A stretch of 46,098 nt of DNA from Clostridiales bacterium (GTDB taxonomy: Bacteria; Bacillota; Clostridia; HGM11327). The notes under the pieces are model-generated. The model ran no database searches, was not told where the DNA came from, and saw only the letters and a program-made list of their open reading frames with translations. Position 1 is the stretch's first letter; each line of letters begins with the position of its first letter. The stretch is from the NCBI GenBank assembly GCA_015056385.1, contig SVGI01000004.1, positions 1 to 46,098 on the forward strand. Reading direction: 5' to 3'. Of the stretch, positions 42,628-46,098 are shown in pieces. The position numbers and the translations under genes are program-made.

Positions 42628-45258
42628 ATGTCAAATAAGTATGTCTACCTGTTTAGCGAAGGCAACGCAACCATGAGAAATCTTCTCGGCGGTAAGGGCG
42701 CAAACCTCGCTGAAATGACAAATTTGGGCTTGCCCGTTCCTCAGGGATTCACTATCACCACAGAGGCATGTACTCAGTATTATGAGGACGGCAGAAAAAT
42801 CAACGACGAAATCCAGGCACAGATCATGGAATACATCGTTAAGATGGAAGGCGTTGTAGGAAAGAAATTCGGTGATAAGGAAAATCCCCTTCTCGTTTCC
42901 GTACGTTCCGGCGCAAGAGCTTCCATGCCCGGTATGATGGATACAATCCTTAACCTCGGTCTTAACGAGGACGTTGTTGAAACAATGGCAAGAAAGTCCG
43001 GCAATGCTCGTTGGGCTTACGACTGTTACAGAAGATTCATCCAGATGTACTCCGACGTTGTTATGGAGGTCGGCAAAAAGTACTTCGAGGAGCTTATTGA
43101 TAAGATGAAGGAAGAAAAGGGCGTTACACAGGACGTTGACCTTACAGCAGACGACCTTAAGGAGCTCGCAAACCAGTTCAAGGCAGAATACAAGGCTAAG
43201 ATCGGTAAAGACTTCCCCACAGATCCCAAGGAGCAGCTTATGGGCGCTGTTGAAGCAGTATTCCGTTCATGGGATAACCCCCGTGCAAACGTTTATCGCC
43301 GTGATAACGATATTCCTTACAGCTGGGGTACAGCAGTTAACGTACAGATGATGGCATTCGGTAACATGGGCGACAACTGCGGTACAGGCGTTGCATTTAC
43401 ACGTGATCCTGCAACCGGTGAGCGCGGCCTCATGGGCGAATTCCTCACAAACGCACAGGGTGAGGACGTTGTTGCAGGTGTTCGTACTCCTATGCCCATT
43501 GCAGAAATGGCACAGAAGTTCCCCGCAGCATTCGAAGAGTTCAACAAGGTTTGTGCTATCCTCGAGGATCATTACAGAGATATGCAGGACATGGAGTTCA
43601 CTGTTGAAGACGGTAAGCTTTACATGCTCCAGACAAGAAACGGTAAGAGAACTGCAAAGGCTGCTCTTAAGATCGCTTGCGACCTCGTAGACGAGGGCAT
43701 GATCGACGAAAAGAAGGCTGTTGCAATGATCGATCCCAGAAACCTCGACACTCTTCTCCATCCCCAGTTCGATGCAAAGGCACTTAAGGCTGCTAAGCCC
43801 GCTGGCGTTGGTCTTGGCGCATCTCCCGGTGCTGCTTGCGGTAAGGTTGTTTTCACAGCTGAAGACGCAGAAGCATGGAATGCAAGAGGTGAAAAGGTAG
43901 TTCTCGTTCGTCTTGAAACATCACCTGAAGATATTACAGGTATGAAGGTTTCTCAGGGTATCCTCACAGTTCGTGGCGGTATGACATCTCACGCAGCAGT
44001 TGTTGCACGTGGTATGGGTACATGCTGCGTATCAGGCTGCGGCGATATCAAGATGGATGAAGAAAACAAGAAATTCGAGCTTGCAGGTAAGACATATCAC
44101 GAGGGTGATTATATCTCTATCGACGGCTCAACAGGTAAGATTTACGACGGCATCATCCCCACAGTAGACGCTGAAATCGCAGGCGAATTCGGCAGAATTA
44201 TGGAATGGGCCGATAAATACAGAGTTCTTAAGGTTCGTACAAACGCAGATACACCTGCAGACGCTAAGAAGGCAAGAGAGCTTGGTGCAGAGGGTATCGG
44301 TCTTTGCCGTACAGAGCATATGTTCTTCGAGGCAGAAAGAATCGCTGCTTTCCGTGAGATGATCTGCTCCGATACAGTTGAAGAAAGAGAAGCAGCTCTT
44401 GATAAGATTCTTCCTTATCAGCAGGGCGACTTCGAAAAGCTCTATGAGGCTCTCGAAGGCAACCCCGTAACTATCCGTTTCCTCGATCCCCCGCTCCATG
44501 AGTTCGTTCCCACAGAAGAGGACGATATCAAGGCACTTGCAGATGCACAGGGCAAGAGCGTTGAGGACATCAAGGCTATCATTTCTTCTCTCCATGAGTT
44601 CAACCCCATGATGGGTCACCGTGGCTGCCGTCTCGCAGTAACTTACCCCGAAATCGCAGCAATGCAGACAAAGGCAGTTATCCGCGCAGCTATCAACGTT
44701 CAGAAGGCTCATGCAGACTGGAAGGTTAAGCCCGAAATCATGATCCCCCTCGTAGGCGAGGTTAAGGAGCTCAAGTACGTTAAGAACATCGTTATCGCAA
44801 CAGCAGATGCAGAAATCGCAGCTGCAGGTGTAAACCTCGAATACGAAGTTGGTACAATGATCGAAATCCCCAGAGCTTGCCTTACAGCTGACGAAATCGC
44901 AAAAGAGGCTGACTTCTTCTGCTTCGGTACAAACGACCTTACACAGATGACATTCGGCTTCAGCCGTGATGACGCCGGTAAGTTCCTCTCTGCTTACTAC
45001 GATAGCAAGATCTACGAAAACGATCCCTTCGCAAAGCTCGACCAGAACGGCGTTGGTATGCTTATGGAAATGGCAGTTGCTAAGGGTAAAGCAAGCGGCA
45101 AGAACCTCCACTACGGTATCTGCGGCGAGCACGGCGGCGACCCTGTATCTGTTGAGTTCTGCCATAAGATTGGCCTCAACTACGTATCCTGCTCACCCTT
45201 CCGTGTGCCGATCGCAAGACTTTCTGCTGCACAGGCTGCAATCAAGGATATGAAGTAA
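42628..45258 (+). CDS. ppdK: Pyruvate, phosphate dikinase
   Basis: The enzyme interconverts pyruvate + ATP + Pi with PEP + AMP + PPi; in anaerobes it often runs glycolytically. The 876-residue protein has the ATP-grasp domain (GGKGANLAEMTNLGLPVPQGF at 22-42, SVRSGARASMPGMMDTILNLG near 92), the phosphohistidine domain with His455 in GGMTSHAAVVARGMG, and the PEP/pyruvate domain with CFGTNDLTQMTFGFSRDD and Cys832 in GICGEHGGD. Positions agree with the Clostridium symbiosum enzyme. AGGAGG precedes the ATG. Strong promoter, strong ribosome site and highly biased codons indicate high expression. Confidence 0.98.
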   Translation: MSNKYVYLFSEGNATMRNLLGGKGANLAEMTNLGLPVPQGFTITTEACTQYYEDGRKINDEIQAQIMEYIVKMEGVVGKKFGDKENPLLVSVRSGARASMPGMMDTILNLGLNEDVVETMARKSGNARWAYDCYRRFIQMYSDVVMEVGKKYFEELIDKMKEEKGVTQDVDLTADDLKELANQFKAEYKAKIGKDFPTDPKEQLMGAVEAVFRSWDNPRANVYRRDNDIPYSWGTAVNVQMMAFGNMGDNCGTGVAFTRDPATGERGLMGEFLTNAQGEDVVAGVRTPMPIAEMAQKFPAAFEEFNKVCAILEDHYRDMQDMEFTVEDGKLYMLQTRNGKRTAKAALKIACDLVDEGMIDEKKAVAMIDPRNLDTLLHPQFDAKALKAAKPAGVGLGASPGAACGKVVFTAEDAEAWNARGEKVVLVRLETSPEDITGMKVSQGILTVRGGMTSHAAVVARGMGTCCVSGCGDIKMDEENKKFELAGKTYHEGDYISIDGSTGKIYDGIIPTVDAEIAGEFGRIMEWADKYRVLKVRTNADTPADAKKARELGAEGIGLCRTEHMFFEAERIAAFREMICSDTVEEREAALDKILPYQQGDFEKLYEALEGNPVTIRFLDPPLHEFVPTEEDDIKALADAQGKSVEDIKAIISSLHEFNPMMGHRGCRLAVTYPEIAAMQTKAVIRAAINVQKAHADWKVKPEIMIPLVGEVKELKYVKNIVIATADAEIAAAGVNLEYEVGTMIEIPRACLTADEIAKEADFFCFGTNDLTQMTFGFSRDDAGKFLSAYYDSKIYENDPFAKLDQNGVGMLMEMAVAKGKASGKNLHYGICGEHGGDPVSVEFCHKIGLNYVSCSPFRVPIARLSAAQAAIKDMK

Positions 45259-45279
45259 TTCATAATCAATAAATAAATC

Positions 45280-45312
45280 AAACCCTATCGAGCAATCGGT
45301 GGGGTTTTTGTA
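45280..45312 (+). terminator. Terminator after ppdK
   Basis: AAACCCTATCGA-gcaa-TCGGTGGGGTTT (12 pairs, two G-T) then T-run. Confidence 0.8.
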
Positions 45313-45365
45313 TCTGTTGTAAATAAAACAAAATAATATTATAATGCAACAAAGAGGTGGGAAAG

Positions 45366-45794
45366 ATGATTTATACTCCTATTACAAAAAAAGCATTGAA
45401 ATTATGCTTTGAGGCGCACAGAGATCAGGTTGATAAAAGCGGTATGCCCTATGTATTCCATCCGTTCCACTTGGCCGAACAAATGCAAACCGAAGAAACG
45501 ACGATTGTTGCATTGTTGCACGATTTGGTAGAAGATACGGATTACACAATTGAAGATTTAACAAGCATGGGATTTGATAAGAATATTACGGATGCAATTG
45601 CATTAATGACACACGCAGACAACGTGGAATATATGGACTATGTACGTAAAATAAAAAACAATCCCATTGCAAGAGAGGTAAAGCTTGCAGACTTAAAGCA
45701 TAATTCTGATTTAACGCGATTAGATATCGTTGATGAAAAAGCATTAAGCAGAAGAGAAAAATACTTAAAGGCAATTAAACTGTTGGAGGAGTAA
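45366..45794 (+). CDS. Small HD-domain phosphohydrolase (SpoT/MESH1-like)
   Basis: 142 residues from the ATG at 45366, which follows AGAGGTGG; the track start is a GTG nine bases earlier. The motifs VFHPFHLAEQM, VALLHDLVEDTDYT and VKLADLKHNSDL are those of RelA/SpoT-type HD hydrolases standing alone. Relatives may remove pyrophosphate from (p)ppGpp, as in small alarmone hydrolases, but this exact protein's substrate is unknown. Codon use is more AT-rich than in the adjacent ppdK. No synthetase domain is present. Confidence 0.85.
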   Translation: MIYTPITKKALKLCFEAHRDQVDKSGMPYVFHPFHLAEQMQTEETTIVALLHDLVEDTDYTIEDLTSMGFDKNITDAIALMTHADNVEYMDYVRKIKNNPIAREVKLADLKHNSDLTRLDIVDEKALSRREKYLKAIKLLEE

Positions 45795-45858
45795 TTTCCT
45801 CATTTGCGTCCCTAAAGGATGCTATCAAGGAATCTAAATAATTATGTTTATAAAAGTA

Positions 45859-45887
45859 GGGCAGGGGCTTGCTCCTGCCGTTTTTAT
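45859..45887 (+). terminator. Terminator after HD-domain gene
   Basis: GGCAGGGGC-tt-GCTCCTGCC followed by GTTTTT. Confidence 0.8.
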
Positions 45888-45897
45888 AAAACAAAAA

Positions 45898-45927
45898 TAT
45901 CCGTCTGAAGAAATTCAGGCGGATTTA
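45898..45927. terminator. Second hairpin, possible terminator
   Basis: ATCCGTCTGAA-gaaa-TTCAGGCGGAT followed by TTATATT; A-rich sequence lies on the other side. It may reinforce the preceding terminator. Confidence 0.45.
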
Positions 45928-45929
45928 TA

Positions 45930-45957
45930 TTGTGTTTTATAACTGATATGATATAAT
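45930..45957 (+). promoter_or_regulatory. Promoter for ACT-domain gene
   Basis: TTGTGT (45930-45935), 16 bases, TATAAT (45952-45957) with a TGA extension. Confidence 0.6.
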
Positions 45958-46001
45958 AGGTCTCAAAAATTAAAACGTTTTCATTTTTAAGGATGATCGC
46001 T

Positions 46002-46098
46002 ATGAAAAAAACCTATATAACATCTATGCCTGACCATATTGGTGCTTTCTTAAAAGCAAGTGAGTGTTTTTCATCATTGGGAATCAATATCACCCGAG
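46002..46098 (+). CDS. ACT-domain protein, N-terminal fragment
   Basis: The gene begins MKKTYITSMPDHIGAFLKASECFSSLGINITR and runs off the window. MPDHxGxFLKA...LGINITR is the start of an ACT-type amino-acid-binding domain. A ribosome site AAGGATGATCGCT precedes the ATG. What follows the ACT domain cannot be known here; it may be a stand-alone regulatory protein or the front of an enzyme. Confidence 0.7.
   Translation, partial: MKKTYITSMPDHIGAFLKASECFSSLGINITR

Noticed and set aside
44128-45165. 345-codon minus-strand ORF opposite ppdK
   Set aside because: It lies wholly inside the strongly supported ppdK gene, has a Cys/Val-rich improbable composition and no ribosome site. It is a shadow of biased codon use.

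Overview
The window looks like a chromosomal segment of a low-to-mid GC, spore-forming Clostridia-type Firmicute, plausibly an Oscillospirales/Ruminococcaceae-like gut anaerobe. The evidence is a SpoIVB S55 sporulation peptidase, a TepA-YlzJ pair, a T-box leader on ileS, AsnA, pyruvate phosphate dikinase, NAD/Mn-type GH4 and GH51 glycosidases, Shine-Dalgarno sites of the AGGAGG type and sigma-A-like promoters (several with perfect -35/-10 boxes). No rRNA, tRNA, CRISPR array or intact mobile element was seen. Assignments are from reading the sequence; no database search was run.

Layout. 1-830: the 3'-truncated start of a DUF559 endonuclease-like gene (minus), whose ribosome binding site lies inside a tandem-hairpin repeat, then non-coding sequence with the hpf promoter. 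833-3160: hpf (ribosome hibernation) and an NhaC-type antiporter. 3237-11692 (minus): one long cell-shape block read pgi > DUF4321 > maf > mreB > mreC > mreD > mrdA > rodA. 11877-15317: a T-box riboswitch and a type-2-like IleRS. 15427-16776 (minus): glutamate dehydrogenase, with a cluster of repeated AAAAATGCAAGT motifs upstream. 17016-20453 (minus): a tight operon DUF2284 > response regulator > histidine kinase > degenerate CobD/CbiB-like membrane protein. 20602-25504: GH4 glycosidase, two EamA transporters and a GH51 arabinofuranosidase. 25648-28533 (minus): a large repeat-bearing surface protein with signal peptide and sortase-like tail, apparently initiated at an AUA codon. 28747-28890: remnant of an XRE regulator. 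28934-34029: MATE transporter, YwaF-like protein, acyltransferase, EamA transporter and CrtO-like protein. 34110-35168: spoIVB. 35360-36340: asnA. 36585-40102: response regulator, histidine kinase and HtrA-like protease. 40222-41393: ispD-ispF. 41394-42403 (minus): tepA-ylzJ. 42628-45258: ppdK. 45366-45794: small HD hydrolase. 46002-end: start of an ACT-domain protein.

How genes work together. The 3.2-11.7 kb block groups elongasome proteins (MreBCD, PBP2, RodA) with Maf and glucose-6-phosphate isomerase, the enzyme feeding fructose-6-P into amino-sugar synthesis. The 36.6-40.1 kb set looks like an envelope-stress circuit, a two-component system followed by its likely HtrA target. IspD and IspF catalyse two steps of the MEP isoprenoid pathway. 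The most unusual items are the DUF2284/two-component/CobD-like operon, the AUA-initiated surface protein, the DUF559-linked hairpin element and the palindromic motif cluster upstream of gdhA.
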